A DNA stretch of 17,499 bases, taken from the NCBI GenBank assembly GCA_025455945.1, contig JALOLN010000023.1:1-17499 (forward strand). Direction: 5' to 3'. The translations under genes and the position numbers were made by a program. The notes below the pieces were generated by a model. That model made no database searches. It saw only the letters and a list, made by a program, of their open reading frames with translations, and was not told the origin of the DNA. Shown here piece after piece: positions 1 to 6,183 of the stretch. How positions within the stretch are numbered: position 1 is the first letter of the stretch; each line of letters begins with the position of its first letter. The DNA is from Actinomycetes bacterium (GTDB lineage Bacteria; Actinomycetota; Actinomycetes; Prado026).

Positions 1-110
1 CCCCACCTCCCCCGCATCATGGGTCCCTTGAGGCGAATAGATCGCCCTGGCGCGCCCTTCATTCGCTGCGCCGGGACGGCGAACCGCCGCCGGACTCCTA
101 GGCTGGGGCC
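1..110. other. non-coding region upstream of hisEG
   Basis: No coding potential could be supported here. It holds a perfect short inverted repeat, GGCGA (32-36) and TCGCC (42-46) around 5 AT-rich bases, which could be an operator or a chance palindrome. The promoter-like hexamer directly before the hisEG start is listed separately. No clear terminator of an upstream gene is visible. Confidence 0.5.
99..104 (+). promoter_or_regulatory. -10 element of a probable leaderless promoter for hisEG
   Basis: TAGGCT fits the actinobacterial TANNNT -10 pattern and ends 6 nt before the GTG at 111, so transcription would start at or next to the start codon. There is no Shine-Dalgarno sequence between them. 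The same hexamer with the same 6-nt gap precedes the kinase gene at 7702. No convincing -35 hexamer is seen 16-18 nt upstream. Confidence 0.5.
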
Positions 111-1163
111 GTGAAGACCTTCGACCAGCTGTACGCCGAGCTGCAGCAGCGGGCGGCCACGCGTCCCGCGGGCTCGGGCACCGTCGCGGCGCTGGACGCC
201 GGAGTGCACGCCGTCGGCAAGAAGGTCGTGGAGGAGGCCGCCGAGGCGTGGATGGCCGCCGAGCACGAGTCGCCCGAGCGGGCCGCCGAGGAGATCGCCC
301 AGCTGCTCTACCACGCGCAGGTGCTCATGCTGGCCTGCGGGAAGGGGTCGCTGGCCGAGCCGTCCGGCCAGATGCTGCGGGAGGCGGGCTACCGCCACCG
401 CACCGACGACCGGGAGCTGGTTCTCGCCGACCCGGAGAACGACACCGAGCTGTTCTTCCTGCGCCCGCGGGACATCGCCGTCTACGTCGGCTCCGGCCAG
501 CTGGACGTCGGCATCACCGGCCGGGACCTGCTGCTCGACAGCGGCGCCGCCGCCGAGGAGCTGCTGCCGCTGGGGTTCGGCGGGTCGACGTTCCGCTTCG
601 CCGCCCGGCCCGGTACGGCGTCGTCCGCACGGGACCTGACCGGGCTGCGGGTCGCGACCGCCTACCCGGGGCTGGTCGCCAAGCACCTCGCCGACCTCGG
701 GGTGGCCGCGGAGGTGATCCGGCTGGACGGCGCGGTCGAGACGGCGGTGCGGCTCGGCGTCGCCGACGTCATCGCCGACGTCGTGTCGACGGGGATGACC
801 CTGCGCAACGCCGGGCTGGAGGTCTTCGGCGAGCCGATCCTGCAGTCGGAGGCGCTGCTGGTCCGCCGGGTGGGCGCCCCCACGACCGCCGCGGTGGAGC
901 AGCTCACCCGGCGGCTCCAGGGCGTCATCGTCGCGCGGACGTACGTGCTCATGGACTACGACATCCGCGCCGAGCTGGTCGACGCGGCCTGTGCGCTCAC
1001 GCCCGGCATCGAGTCCCCGACGATCTCCCCGCTGCGGGAGTCCGGGTGGGTCGCCGTGCGAGCCATGGTCCCGCGCCGGGACACCAACCGGGTCATGGAC
1101 GACCTGTGGGAGGTCGGGGCCCGCGGGATCCTCGTCACCGACATCCACGCCTGCCGGCTCTAG
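111..1163 (+). CDS. hisEG: HisE-HisG fusion: phosphoribosyl-ATP pyrophosphatase / ATP phosphoribosyltransferase
   Basis: The 350-residue protein joins two histidine-pathway enzymes in one frame. Residues 1-77 are HisE, which removes pyrophosphate from phosphoribosyl-ATP (step 2): the start MKTFDQLYAEL, the MazG-like acidic motif E41-E42-x-x-E45 and the helix around E60-Y67 are visible. Residues 78-350 are HisG, which joins ATP and PRPP (step 1): KGSL at 78-81, the PRPP loop IADVVSTGMTL at 221-231 and a C-terminal ACT-like regulatory domain (about 275-350) typical of the long, histidine-inhibited form. Compared with separate actinobacterial proteins, about 10 C-terminal HisE residues and the first 8 of HisG (first beta strand, usually ending VPN before KGSL) are missing, and the join lies at C76-G77-K78. 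The start is GTG behind a leaderless-type promoter. HisE-HisI fusions are common; I do not know this one. It could be a real fusion or a small deletion in the strain or assembly. Confidence 0.88.
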   Translation: MKTFDQLYAELQQRAATRPAGSGTVAALDAGVHAVGKKVVEEAAEAWMAAEHESPERAAEEIAQLLYHAQVLMLACGKGSLAEPSGQMLREAGYRHRTDDRELVLADPENDTELFFLRPRDIAVYVGSGQLDVGITGRDLLLDSGAAAEELLPLGFGGSTFRFAARPGTASSARDLTGLRVATAYPGLVAKHLADLGVAAEVIRLDGAVETAVRLGVADVIADVVSTGMTLRNAGLEVFGEPILQSEALLVRRVGAPTTAAVEQLTRRLQGVIVARTYVLMDYDIRAELVDAACALTPGIESPTISPLRESGWVAVRAMVPRRDTNRVMDDLWEVGARGILVTDIHACRL

Positions 1164-1174
1164 GACGGCGGTCG

Positions 1175-1648
1175 GTGGCGGGGTCCGGGTCGGGGTCCTC
1201 CGTCCCCGACCTGCCCACCGTCTGGCGGCCTGGGTTCGCCCGCTGGACGGCGTACGGTGTCGGGGGATTCCTCGTGGCGTTCTTCGTCGTCATCGCGCTG
1301 ACCGTGGACGTGCCGTGGTCGGACCTGAACTGGTCGGTGGACCGGGTGGGCCTGGTGGTCGTGGCGGTGGCGGCGGCCTACGTGCTGCACCGTTTCGGCC
1401 GGGTCCGGGTCGAGGCGGACGACGACGGCCTGACGATCGTCAACCCGCGGCAGCGCCGCCGGCTGTCCTGGGCGGAGGTGGTCGGGGTGCGGCTGGCCCC
1501 GGGCGACCCGTGGCTGCAGCTGGACCTGGCGGACGGCACGACGGCGTCGGCGGTGGCGATCCAGTCCGCCGACGGTGCCCGTGGCCGCCGGATGGCCGAG
1601 GAGCTGGCCGCCTGCGTGGCCGCGCACGCCGGGCATGAGCCGGGCTGA
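1175..1648 (+). CDS. two-helix membrane protein with bacterial PH domain
   Basis: This encodes 157 residues from a GTG 11 nt after the hisEG stop, so it is probably cotranscribed with it. After a short Gly/Ser-rich start there are two hydrophobic segments at about residues 23-44 and 53-70. A beta-rich region follows (about 72-140) with the pattern of the small PH-like domains fused to membrane anchors in actinobacteria: a basic NPRQRRR turn, then SWAEVVGVRL and WLQLDLADGT. The C-terminal helix is Ala-rich. Proteins of this type often follow hisG in actinobacteria. The role is unknown; nothing visible indicates a histidine-pathway enzyme. The start is chosen because it is the first in-frame start after hisEG that keeps the first helix. 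Confidence 0.7.
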   Translation: MAGSGSGSSVPDLPTVWRPGFARWTAYGVGGFLVAFFVVIALTVDVPWSDLNWSVDRVGLVVVAVAAAYVLHRFGRVRVEADDDGLTIVNPRQRRRLSWAEVVGVRLAPGDPWLQLDLADGTTASAVAIQSADGARGRRMAEELAACVAAHAGHEPG

Positions 1649-1654
1649 CGAGCC

Positions 1655-1951
1655 GTGGATGCCGACGAGGTCGACGACGAGCTCGACGAGGAGCCGGACG
1701 ACGTCGCCGTGCAGCGGGGCACCCTCTTCCAGCGGATCGGGCCCGGCACCGGCGGGTTCGGTGCGGCCCTGGGCGCCGCCATGAGCGAGGTCGGAGCGTT
1801 CACCGGCGCCGGGCGGGCCTGGCAGGAGGAGAAAGAGTCCCGCGACCTGCGCCGCGACGAGGACGACGAGGGGGCCCCGCCGCTCGTCGAGGTCGACCTC
1901 GACTCCGGTGTCGCCCGGGTCCGCCGCCCGCGCGACCCCGGCCCCGGGTGA
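1655..1951 (+). CDS. small acidic hypothetical protein
   Basis: I cannot assign a function to these 98 residues. The N-terminus is strongly acidic (about 12 Asp/Glu in the first 16 residues). A Gly/Ala-rich stretch follows (about 28-52), then a charged helix AWQEEKESRDLRRDED and the C-terminal motif VDLDSGVARVRRP. The charged helix plus IDLD/VDLD-SG-V ending loosely resembles small actinobacterial proteins grouped under DUF6191; this is from memory and tentative. The GTG start lies 6 nt after the preceding stop, suggesting cotranscription with the PH-domain gene. Coding potential is supported by its position in the gap and by this charged, non-random composition. Confidence 0.55.
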   Translation: MDADEVDDELDEEPDDVAVQRGTLFQRIGPGTGGFGAALGAAMSEVGAFTGAGRAWQEEKESRDLRRDEDDEGAPPLVEVDLDSGVARVRRPRDPGPG

Positions 1952-1956
1952 TGCGG

Positions 1957-1962
1957 CAGGGT
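1957..1962 (+). promoter_or_regulatory. possible -10 element for accD3
   Basis: CAGGGT ends 7 nt before the ATG at 1970, with no Shine-Dalgarno sequence between. Two other genes in the window (starts at 5293 and 14088, minus strand) have the same hexamer 6-7 nt before ATG, which suggests a leaderless promoter. It deviates from TANNNT at the first base, and no -35 element is clear. Confidence 0.35.
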
Positions 1963-1969
1963 GGACGCC

Positions 1970-3466
1970 ATGACCGGCACGCACCGCCGCGGCGCGCGGG
2001 AGCTCCTCGCCCTCCTCCTCGACGAGGGGTCCTTCGAGTCCTGGGACACCCGGCCGGTCGACGTCCGCCCCGGGCCCGCCTACGCCGCCGAGCTGGCCGC
2101 CGCCCGGGAGCGGACCGGGCTGGACGAGTCGATCGTCACCGGGGCCGGCCTGGTCCGCGGCCGGCGGGTCGCGGTCCTCGCCTGCGAATTCGGCTTCCTC
2201 GCCGGCTCGATCGGGGTGGCGACCGCCGAGCGGCTGGTCCGCGCCCTGGAGCGGGCCACCGCCGAGGAGCTGCCGGTGATCGCCGCCCCCACCTCCGGCG
2301 GCACCCGGATGCAGGAGGGCACCGTGGCCTTCCTGCAGATGGTGAAGATCACGGCGGCGGTGGCGGCGCACCGACGGGCCGGGCTGCCCTACCTCGTCTA
2401 CCTGCGCCATCCCACGACCGGCGGGGTCTTCGCCTCGTGGGGGTCGCTCGGCCACGTGACGGTGGCCGAGCCGGGTGCCCTCGTCGGCTTCCTCGGCCCG
2501 CGGGTCTTCGAGGCCCTCTACGGCGAGCCCTTCCCGGCCGGCGTCCAGACCGCCGAGAACCTGTACGCGTGCGGGCTGCTGGACGCCGTCCTGCCCCCGG
2601 AGGAGCTGCCGGCCGCCACGGCCCGCGCCCTCGACATCCTCATGACCCCCCGCGGCGAGCACCCGGTGCCGCCACCGCTGCCGAGCGAGGAGGTGCCCGA
2701 CCTCCCGGCCTGGGAGTCGATCACCCGCTCGCGCCGGCCGGAGCGGCCGGGGGTGCGGGCGCTGCTCAAGGTGGCCGCCGACTCGGTGATCCCGCTCAAC
2801 GGCACCGGCCAGGGCGAGGCGGCCCCCGGACTGCTGCTGGCGCTGGCCCGGTTCGGCACGCAGGGCTGCGTCGTGCTCGGCCAGGAGCGGCGCAGCCTCG
2901 CCGGCCGGCCGCTGGACCCGGCGGCGCTGCGCACCGCCCGCCGCGGCATGCGGCTGGCCGCCGAGCTGGGGCTGCCGCTGGTGACGGTCATCGACACCCA
3001 GGGCGCGGCGCTGTCGCGGGAGGCGGAGGAGGGCGGCCTGGCCGGCGAGATCGCCCGGAGCCTGTACGACCTGGTCACGCTCGACGCGCCCACGCTGTGC
3101 CTGCTCATGGGGCAGGGGTCCGGCGGCGGCGCGCTGGCGCTGCTGCCCACGGACCGGGTGGTGTGCGCCGAGCACGGCTGGCTGTCGCCGCTGCCCCCCG
3201 AGGGCGCCTCGGCGATCCTCTACCGCACCGTCGACCGGGCGCCGGAGGTGGCGGCGGCCCAGCGGGTCCGCGCCCGGGACCTGCTGGCGGACGGGATCGT
3301 CGACCGCATCGTGGCCGAGCACCCGGACGCCGCGGACGAGCCGGGTCCCTTCCTGCACCGGCTGGGTGCGGCGGTGGAGCACGAGCTGGCAGCCCTGCTG
3401 GCCGCCGACCCGGGCCGGCGGATCGCCACCAGGCTGGCCCGCTACCGCCGGCTGGGGCTGCCGTGA
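1970..3466 (+). CDS. accD3: acyl-CoA carboxylase carboxyltransferase, fused beta-alpha (AccD3 type)
   Basis: This 498-residue protein carries both halves of the carboxyltransferase, which moves CO2 from carboxybiotin to an acyl-CoA, probably acetyl-CoA. Residues about 20-225 are the beta (AccD-like) half, with the crotonase-fold stretch ending SGGTRMQEGTVAFLQM and HPTTGGVFASWGSLGH. Residues about 255-490 are the alpha (AccA-like) half, with ALARFGTQGCVVLGQ, GQGSGGGALALLP and the PPEGASAI signature. The layout and length match mycobacterial AccD3 (Rv0904c), which lacks the N-terminal zinc ribbon of E. coli AccD; none is seen here. A biotin carboxylase/carrier protein must be encoded elsewhere. 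ATG 1970 is preferred to GTG 1961, which overlaps the putative -10. The stop overlaps the next gene by 4 nt. The acyl-CoA preference cannot be read from the sequence. Confidence 0.85.
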   Translation: MTGTHRRGARELLALLLDEGSFESWDTRPVDVRPGPAYAAELAAARERTGLDESIVTGAGLVRGRRVAVLACEFGFLAGSIGVATAERLVRALERATAEELPVIAAPTSGGTRMQEGTVAFLQMVKITAAVAAHRRAGLPYLVYLRHPTTGGVFASWGSLGHVTVAEPGALVGFLGPRVFEALYGEPFPAGVQTAENLYACGLLDAVLPPEELPAATARALDILMTPRGEHPVPPPLPSEEVPDLPAWESITRSRRPERPGVRALLKVAADSVIPLNGTGQGEAAPGLLLALARFGTQGCVVLGQERRSLAGRPLDPAALRTARRGMRLAAELGLPLVTVIDTQGAALSREAEEGGLAGEIARSLYDLVTLDAPTLCLLMGQGSGGGALALLPTDRVVCAEHGWLSPLPPEGASAILYRTVDRAPEVAAAQRVRARDLLADGIVDRIVAEHPDAADEPGPFLHRLGAAVEHELAALLAADPGRRIATRLARYRRLGLP

Positions 3467-4185
3467 CCGACGCGGTGCCCCCCGGGCCGGCCGCGTTCGG
3501 CGCCGACGACGGCGCGCCCGACCCGGCGCTGGCCGACCTGCTCGCCGCGTTCGGCGCCGGCTCGGCCGGACTGGCGCAGGTCCAGCCCGGCCTGCTCGGC
3601 GCCCGGCTGCTCGTCCCGGTCGTCGTGCCGCCTGAGGGGGTGCAGCTGCCCGACGACGACGGCGGCTGCGGGGACGGCGTCGGCTCCCTCGCGGGGGTCA
3701 CGCTGACCGGGCGGGACGGGCGGCGTGCCCAGCCGGCGTTCACCGGGCTGCCGGCGCTGAGGGCCTGGGACCCCGCCGCCCGCCCCATGCCGCACCGGGC
3801 CGCCGACGTGGCCCGGGCCCTGCTCGCCGACGGCATGACCACGCTGCTGCTCGACCCCGCCGGACCGGTCCGCCTCGTCCTCGAGGGCGGGCCGCTGCTC
3901 GCCCTCGCCGAGGGCCGGCGCTGGCTCCCCCCGCCGTCCGACCCGGACGTCGCCGCGGCGGTACGGCAGGCCCTGACCGGCGTCCACGGGCTGCTCGGGG
4001 TCCGGCTGCGCGCCGGCCGGGCCTGCGACCTCACCGTCGAGCTGACCGTGCCTCCTGACGCCGAGGCCGAGCAGGTCCGTGCAGTGGGGGAGGAGTGCGC
4101 CAAGCGGCTGGCCGCGCACCGGGTCGTCGGTGAGCGCGCCCCGGCCGGCGTGGACGTCGCCGTCGTCGTGGCGGACACGCCCTGA
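3463..4185 (+). CDS. SseB-family protein
   Basis: This encodes 240 residues from a GTG that overlaps the accD3 stop (GTGA), indicating translational coupling. Residues about 20-145 follow the SseB N-terminal domain pattern: an Asp-rich acidic segment, RLLVPVVV, a repeat of small hydrophobic strands, then PAFTGLPALRAWDPAARPMPH, the usual core signature of actinobacterial members. A C-terminal half (about 150-240) with VPPDAEAEQVRAVGEECAKRLAAH resembles the SseB C-terminal region. No signal peptide or membrane segment is present. SseB proteins are named after a Salmonella rhodanese-associated gene, but their biochemical role in actinobacteria is unknown. The gene commonly lies upstream of the infC cluster in this phylum, in agreement with its place here. 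Confidence 0.72.
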   Translation: MTDAVPPGPAAFGADDGAPDPALADLLAAFGAGSAGLAQVQPGLLGARLLVPVVVPPEGVQLPDDDGGCGDGVGSLAGVTLTGRDGRRAQPAFTGLPALRAWDPAARPMPHRAADVARALLADGMTTLLLDPAGPVRLVLEGGPLLALAEGRRWLPPPSDPDVAAAVRQALTGVHGLLGVRLRAGRACDLTVELTVPPDAEAEQVRAVGEECAKRLAAHRVVGERAPAGVDVAVVVADTP

Positions 4186-4204
4186 CCGCCCCCTCCCGTC
4201 GGTG

Positions 4205-4218
4205 ACCCGGGTTCGGGT
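4205..4218 (+). other. small stem-loop between the SseB gene and the aquaporin gene
   Basis: ACCCG (4205-4209) and CGGGT (4214-4218) form a 5-bp stem around a 4-base loop, 19 nt after the SseB-family stop. No T tract follows, so it is at best a weak terminator or processing site, and chance is possible in GC-rich DNA. The rest of the 76-nt gap holds the aquaporin ribosome binding site. Confidence 0.25.
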
Positions 4219-4261
4219 GGGACGATTGGGGCGAATCCATCCGGCACTGTTGAGGTGAGTC

Positions 4262-4933
4262 ATGGGCAAGAAGCTGGTCGCCGAGTTCATCGGGACCTTC
4301 ACCCTGGTCTTCCTGGCCGTCGGCACCGCCGTCGTGGGCATCCAGACCCACGGCACCGGCTTCGTCGCGCTGGCGTTCGGCCTGGTCCTGGTGCTCGGCG
4401 TGTACGCCTTCGGACCCGTCTCGGGCTGCCACATCAACCCGGCCGTGACGATCGGCATGGTCATCGCGCGCAAGATGCCGCTGGCGGAGGCGGGCGCCTA
4501 CTGGGCGGCCCAGGTGGCCGGCGCGATCGTGGGCGCGGGGCTGCTCAAGCTCATGGTCTCGGCCTTCGACGTCACCGACGAGACCGGCGCCCTGGGCAGC
4601 AACGGCTACGGCACCACGATCAGCATGGGCGGCGCGTTCGTCGTCGAGGTCGTGCTCACGGCCATCTTCGTCCTGGTCATCCTGCTCGTCACGGACAAGG
4701 CCGCCACCGCCGGCTTCGCCGGGCTGGCGATCGGCGGCGCTCTGACGGCGATCCACCTGGCAGGGATCCCGCTGACCGGCACGTCGGTGAACCCGGCCCG
4801 CTCGATCGGCCCGGCGCTGTTCGCCGGCGGCGACGCCCTGTCGCAGCTGTGGCTGTTCATCCTCGCGCCGCTCGTCGGCGGGGCGCTGGCCGCCGTCATC
4901 TACCCGTTCACCCGCGCCGGCGAGCGGGCGTGA
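4262..4933 (+). CDS. aqpZ: AqpZ-type aquaporin (MIP family water channel)
   Basis: A 223-residue inner-membrane channel of normal AqpZ length, with six hydrophobic segments and two re-entrant half-helices. Both NPA boxes are intact, N59-P60-A61 and N177-P178-A179. The selectivity-filter residues match E. coli AqpZ: F39, H165, T174 and R180, which favours water over glycerol. C56 lies three residues before the first NPA box, where human AQP1 has A73; see the finding. The ATG is supported by a Shine-Dalgarno-like GAGGTGA at 4252-4258. The gene stands alone on the plus strand: the SseB gene ends 76 nt before, and the DUF1844 gene converges with only 18 nt between stops. No transcriptional control is visible. 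Confidence 0.9.
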   Translation: MGKKLVAEFIGTFTLVFLAVGTAVVGIQTHGTGFVALAFGLVLVLGVYAFGPVSGCHINPAVTIGMVIARKMPLAEAGAYWAAQVAGAIVGAGLLKLMVSAFDVTDETGALGSNGYGTTISMGGAFVVEVVLTAIFVLVILLVTDKAATAGFAGLAIGGALTAIHLAGIPLTGTSVNPARSIGPALFAGGDALSQLWLFILAPLVGGALAAVIYPFTRAGERA

Positions 4934-4951
4934 CCGCCGCGGGACGAGCGC

Positions 4952-5293
4952 TCAGAGCACCGGGCCGGTGAGGTCCTCCCCAGGACCCTGGCCGGGCAGG
5001 TCGGGGTAGGGGGAGGCCTCCCGGAAGGCCAGCTGCAGGGTGCGCAGCCCGTCGCGCAGCGGCAGCGCGTGGTGGTGGCCGAGCAGCGGGGCGGCGGCGG
5101 TGACCAGCCCGGCCAGGGCGGTGATGAGCACCCGGGCCTCGGCCAGGTCGGTGCGGTGGGCCGACGGCTCGTCGTCCGCGAGGCCGCACTTCACGGCGGC
5201 CGCGGTCATGAGGTGCAGCGCCGCGGTGCCCACCACCTCGACGGCGGGCACCTCGGCGATGTCGCGGACGGCGTCCTCGGGGGGCTGCTCCAT
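4952..5293 (-). CDS. DUF1844 domain protein
   Basis: This encodes 113 residues beginning MEQPPEDAVRDIAEVPA. The body has the hallmark DUF1844 pattern: VEVVGTAALHLMTAAAVKCGL (about 19-39), DLAEARVLITALAGLVTA, a His-rich HHHALPLRDGLRTLQLAFRE helix and a PGQGPGEDLTGPV tail. The function is unknown; the protein is small, helical and without a signal peptide. In actinobacteria it usually sits divergent from infC, as here. The ATG at 5293 is chosen because the domain starts right after it and a CAGGGT hexamer lies 6 nt upstream; the open frame continues upstream but runs into the infC leader on the other strand. The alanine- and histidine-rich region may bind a metal, but that is speculation. Confidence 0.82.
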   Translation of the reverse strand: MEQPPEDAVRDIAEVPAVEVVGTAALHLMTAAAVKCGLADDEPSAHRTDLAEARVLITALAGLVTAAAPLLGHHHALPLRDGLRTLQLAFREASPYPDLPGQGPGEDLTGPVL

Positions 5294-5298
5294 CCTGG

Positions 5299-5305
5299 TA
5301 CCCTG
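5299..5305. promoter_or_regulatory. overlapping divergent -10 elements of infC and the DUF1844 gene
   Basis: On the plus strand TACCCT (5299-5304) fits TANNNT and would start the infC message near 5311, about 218 nt before the infC start codon. On the minus strand CAGGGT (5305-5300) lies 6 nt before the DUF1844 ATG. The two hexamers share five positions, so the two promoters could not be occupied at once. No good -35 is seen for infC; ACGGAC (minus strand, 5328-5323) sits 17 nt upstream for the DUF1844 gene. Confidence 0.4.
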
Positions 5306-5310
5306 GCAGA

Positions 5311-5528
5311 CGACCGACCGCCGTCCGTCCCGGGGTTCCGGGCGGGCGCGGTCTGCAAGTGGAGGCCCTCCTCCCACCCGGCGGCCGTCCGGCACCACAG
5401 GCCGCCCGGGTCCCGGTCCGGCGCCGTCGCCCGTGACGGCGCCCGGTTCGACATGGGCCCCCGCCTGCGCCAGGTGCGGGGCCCGTCCCGTGCCCGGGGT
5501 CGTCCGCGTTCTGGACCGAGGAGGCCCC
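5311..5528 (+). promoter_or_regulatory. structured 5' leader of infC-rpmI-rplT
   Basis: This long gap upstream of infC holds no gene I can support. It can fold into three hairpins in a row. The first is GTGGAGG (5359-5365) with CCTCC-C-AC (5370-5377), with one bulged base. The second is GGCGGCC (5380-5386) with GGCCGCC (5400-5406), extended by CCC/GGG (5377-5379 with 5408-5410). The third is a perfect 9-bp stem GGCGCCGTC (5420-5428) with GACGGCGCC (5435-5443). In addition, 5364-5373 is complementary to the infC Shine-Dalgarno region 5518-5526, with 7 contiguous pairs plus 2 beyond a bulge. That pairing and hairpin 1 exclude each other. This looks like an autoregulatory leader, but hairpins are easily formed in GC-rich DNA. 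Confidence 0.45.
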
Positions 5529-5531
5529 ATC
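5518..5531 (+). promoter_or_regulatory. strong Shine-Dalgarno and non-canonical ATC start of infC
   Basis: GAGGAGG (5518-5524) is followed by four C and then ATC. No ATG, GTG or TTG fits the conserved IF3 N-terminus. infC genes commonly use AUU/AUC-type starts, which IF3 itself rejects, giving autoregulation; the strong ribosome binding site is in keeping with that. Confidence 0.7.
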
Positions 5532-6167
5532 AGCGTCGAGCCCCGCATCAACGACCGGATCCGCGTCCCCGAGGTGCGGCTGGTCGGCCCGAACGGCGAG
5601 CAGGTCGGCATCGTCCGCATCGAGGACGCGCTGCGCCTGGCGCAGGAGTCCGACCTCGACCTCGTCGAGGTCGCCCCGGACGGCCGTCCGCCGGTCTGCA
5701 AGCTCATGGACTACGGCAAGTTCAAGTACGAGTCGGCCCTGAAGGCCCGTGAGGACCGCAAGAAGCAGGTCAACACGGTCATCAAGGAGATGAAGCTCCG
5801 GCCCAAGATCGACCCGCACGACTACGCCACGAAGAAGGGCCACGTCGAGCGGTTCCTCCGGGCCGGGGACAAGGTCAAGATCACGATCATGTTCCGCGGC
5901 CGGGAGCAGTCCCGGCCCGAGCTCGGCTTCCGGCTCCTGCAGCGGCTGGCCGCCGACGTCGCCGAGCTCGGCTTCGTCGAGTCCTCGCCCAAGCAGGACG
6001 GCCGCAACATGATCATGGTGCTGGGTCCGACCCGGAAGAAGTCCGAGGCGCAGGCCGAGCGCCACGCCGAGCGTGCGGCCGAGAAGCGCCGCCGCGAGGC
6101 CGGCCCCGACGCCGAGGCCCCCGCGGACGCGCCGCAGCCGCACAGCACCACCCCGACGAGCACCTGA
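5529..6167 (+). CDS. infC: translation initiation factor IF-3
   Basis: IF-3 binds the 30S subunit, keeps subunits apart and checks start codon and initiator tRNA. The protein has 212 residues. The N-terminal domain begins EPRINDRIRVPEVRLVGPNGEQVGIV and runs to about residue 75 (VCKLMDYGKFKYE). A linker helix follows, then the C-terminal domain with KLRPKIDPHDY, KVKITIMFRGREQSRPELG and KQDGRNMIMVLGP. After about residue 168 there is a charged, low-complexity tail (Glu/Arg/Ala, then Pro/Thr) of the kind seen in actinobacterial IF-3. The start is ATC, supported by alignment of the first residues and by AGGAGG 4 nt before it. The gene is first in an infC-rpmI-rplT operon, 16 nt before rpmI. Control is probably translational, through the unusual start and perhaps the structured leader. 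Confidence 0.95.
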   Translation: MSVEPRINDRIRVPEVRLVGPNGEQVGIVRIEDALRLAQESDLDLVEVAPDGRPPVCKLMDYGKFKYESALKAREDRKKQVNTVIKEMKLRPKIDPHDYATKKGHVERFLRAGDKVKITIMFRGREQSRPELGFRLLQRLAADVAELGFVESSPKQDGRNMIMVLGPTRKKSEAQAERHAERAAEKRRREAGPDAEAPADAPQPHSTTPTST

Positions 6168-6183
6168 CGAGGAGACCGGCGCC

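Noticed and set aside
32..46. 15-bp palindrome GGCGA-N5-TCGCC upstream of hisEG
   Set aside because: Five-base arms are expected by chance in GC-rich DNA; no second copy or link to a known regulator was seen.
1160..3382. 740-codon open frame on the minus strand
   Set aside because: It runs antisense to accD3 and neighbours, has a biased Gly/Arg/Pro/Asp-rich composition without any domain, and arises from the lack of stop codons in GC-rich DNA.
5420..5443. Intrinsic terminator in the infC leader
   Set aside because: The stem is strong but no T tract follows; a termination role is not supported, so it is treated as part of a structured leader.
4952..5707. Longer version of the DUF1844 gene starting upstream of 5293
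   Set aside because: The extra N-terminal residues are antisense to infC and its leader, are low-complexity and are not part of the domain.
5452..5752. ATG-started reading frame in the infC leader, a possible leader peptide
   Set aside because: It continues for 100 codons out of frame into infC, is Arg/Pro-rich without pattern and has no ribosome binding site; it is a shadow frame.
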